A stretch of 7,409 bases of DNA from Chitinophaga pinensis. Lineage in GTDB: Bacteria > Bacteroidota > Bacteroidia > Flavobacteriales_D > Crocinitomicaceae. Of this stretch, positions 7,201 to 7,409 are shown piece by piece. Numbering within the stretch: position 1 is the first letter of the stretch; every line of letters starts with the position of its first letter. The notes beneath the pieces are model-generated. The model was not told the DNA's origin. It searched no databases and saw nothing but the letters and a program-made list of their open reading frames with translations. Position numbers and translations under genes: made by a program. The stretch is taken from contig CAMATR010000073.1 of assembly GCA_945861175.1 (NCBI GenBank), positions 1 through 7,409 on the forward strand, written 5' to 3'.

Positions 7201-7409
7201 TCCAGAACCACAAACAAGTGGAGAGGGAGATCCGATAACAGGATTACAAGTTGGAGAAATATCTGTTCGTGCAGAAAATGGGAGGGTAATCGAAGTAACT
7301 GTCGGATGGTTCCATACTTTAATCGTTTCAGAAACAGAATTCACATCTGCACCATTGCAATCGCGATAAAATACTAACGTAAAAACATAATTACCACCTT
7401 GACAAGTCC
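4189..7409 (-). CDS. Very large multidomain surface protein with gliding-motility-associated (T9SS type B) C-terminal domain, N-terminus outside window
   Basis: The frame is open from the right edge to TAG at 4189-4191, giving 1072 visible residues (numbered here from the first full codon). A GTG at 7344 is not the start: the frame continues upstream as GGNYVFTLVFYRDCNGADV, a conserved piece found near the N-terminus of many Bacteroidota surface proteins, so signal peptide and start lie just outside. Residues about 1-270 contain CAGEAYVYN and DPDLDS, cadherin-like acidic features. About 275-415 is another Ig/cadherin-like region (NNAPVITPP). Six fibronectin-III-like modules (about 419-981) are arranged as three two-module repeats. 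Residues about 985-1072 (VPNAFTPEG, FTIFDRWGQVVF, GWNGK, TGTYIYMIEM) are the gliding-motility-associated CHU_C domain, the T9SS type B signal. It is expected to be secreted to the cell surface or medium, perhaps as an adhesin or matrix protein. No catalytic domain is visible. At least 22 cysteines suggest disulfides. No PorP/SprF-type partner gene lies downstream. Confidence 0.92.
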   Translation of the reverse strand, partial: TCQGGNYVFTLVFYRDCNGADVNSVSETIKVWNHPTVTSITLPFSARTDISPTCNPVIGSPSPLVCGSGTSGGNGIGAIEKVVYQSAPITLNGVPPAQGWVFTYENFSRSGVITNIVNPSTYGITIAAKMFTNPFSSTDCNDSSPVFLQEPYFVSCAGEAYVYNMNPIDPDLDSIAVGFGIPFNNFPSGNYSPPTNPIPVPFEIGFSYDSPTPSPILSPGSISAQVNNLSGELTFTSFLAGNYVMKITVKSYRHGILISEVEREMQLVVIACNSANNAPVITPPFSGGTSYITTVNAGSLVNFDLISSDLEILQDGSPQNNLLSASGPMFGTGLSSTTGCAISPCATLNPSPLISGVQGVSTNFNWQTTCDHLIGADGNALDLIPYNFVFRIQDDYCDVPKVSYATVTVNVLNPGVIQATEINCIQTDALGNVTINWNTASDPAGTFISYEIYSVQNGLLATINNINTSNWTDPAVAQQNDYFIAVISGCNGNTRRYSDTISTIYLNLNNPSNGTAILNWNDPSLAALAGMNSYYYVYREYPAGTWSLIDSVIYGNSFYTDTIEICEAFLNYKIILSNSPCDFTSNTIGDNFEDMLTPDIPIISSVSIDTLTNNLTLNWNVNSQSDTYGYVVYTYDNGGFLIELDTVWGIGNTNYTYNPDVNLGPLSYTLAAFDSCLTSAVTPTYQTSAKADVHTTIFLQSELLICTKEVKLDWSSYIGWLGIDALNPIQYVVFGKKDTESWVIFDTTETTSITVPITELSDYCFFIKAISPDSSESFSNKVCLSIIAPTQSAYHYLKVATVNDEDVKLLHLIDDSGGITGISFERMNQAGLFEEIAQVPVTSNLITYTDTNVDVHKYSYTYRTRILDSCGSLGAASNSARTILLSIQKDEVRMLNYLSWNSYLSWDGTVIAYRIYRDLGNGYDGPPIALIPATQFTYQDDLNNTEFNGKVCYYVEAIEGNNLYDDPLKSASQIQCEIFEPILYVPNAFTPEGINPIFIPVISYIDPSDYRFTIFDRWGQVVFQTNDPLEGWNGKIASSGNMAETGTYIYMIEMHDGNAIQIIKRGFVSLLK
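4465..6153 (-). repeat. Three tandem copies of a two-module fibronectin-III-like protein repeat
   Basis: Within the large surface protein, a unit of roughly 180-195 residues occurs three times: 5617-6153, 5035-5616 and 4465-5034. Each unit is two beta-sandwich modules. Landmarks recur with a period of 186-194 residues (visible numbering): S-x-C at Cys490, 676, 870; T-I-[YFL]-L at 503, 696, 882; L-[ND/S]-W at Trp520, 714, 900. The Y-x-[VI]-[YF] strand and a strand cysteine (566, 764, 952) recur at 182-198 residues. The second module of each unit has a later second cysteine (581, 783, 976), perhaps a disulfide partner. The copies are diverged in protein sequence, and I see no long DNA identity, so the duplication is old. 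Confidence 0.7.

Noticed and set aside
7342..7344. GTG at 7344 as the start of the large surface protein
   Set aside because: The frame continues to the right edge and encodes a conserved YRDCNG segment upstream of it, with no signal peptide after the GTG.
7153..7377. Plus-strand open frame of 74 codons
   Set aside because: It is antisense to the N-terminal part of the large gene. Its Arg/Asn/Ser-rich translation is typical of a shadow frame.
1..7409. Mobile element, CRISPR, toxin-antitoxin or defence system
   Set aside because: No transposase, integrase, nuclease, short direct-repeat array or paired small toxin/antitoxin genes were seen on either strand, and coding character is even across the window.

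Overview
The window looks like chromosomal DNA from a member of the Bacteroidota, most likely a Flavobacteriales- or Cytophagales-type organism. The evidence is AT-rich sequence, two secreted proteins with two different C-terminal signals of the type IX secretion system (T9SS), a TAnnTTTG promoter-like box, and start regions without obvious Shine-Dalgarno sequences. Five protein genes account for nearly all of it. I see no RNA gene, CRISPR array, insertion sequence or integrase.

Left part, plus strand. The window opens inside a gene of unknown function whose visible C-terminal 129 residues are proline-rich and end in a Gly/Lys tail (ends at 391). After a 129-bp gap comes a complete secreted subtilisin-like (S8) protease of 722 residues (521-2689). 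It has a signal peptide, a propeptide-like region, an Asp/His/Ser triad split by a large beta-rich insertion, and a type A T9SS sorting domain. Its stop codon overlaps by one base the start of a small GNAT acetyltransferase (2689-3180), so the two are probably co-transcribed and translationally coupled.

Right part, minus strand. A family 9 glycosyltransferase (ADP-heptose:LPS heptosyltransferase-like, 3184-4149) lies 39 bp downstream of a very large surface protein that runs off the right edge (4189 to beyond 7409, at least 1072 residues). The large protein has N-terminal Ig/cadherin-like regions, three copies of a roughly 190-residue repeat made of two fibronectin-III-like modules, and a gliding-motility-associated (CHU_C, T9SS type B) C-terminal domain.

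How the parts relate. The two blocks converge with only 3 bp between stop codons. The shared theme is the cell surface: two predicted T9SS cargo proteins and one predicted lipopolysaccharide-core sugar transferase. Known biology links T9SS cargo anchoring to LPS, but nothing in the sequence proves these genes act together. I found no clear evidence of a new system. The most noteworthy structures are the three-copy bimodular repeat, the insertion in the protease and the very tight gene junctions.
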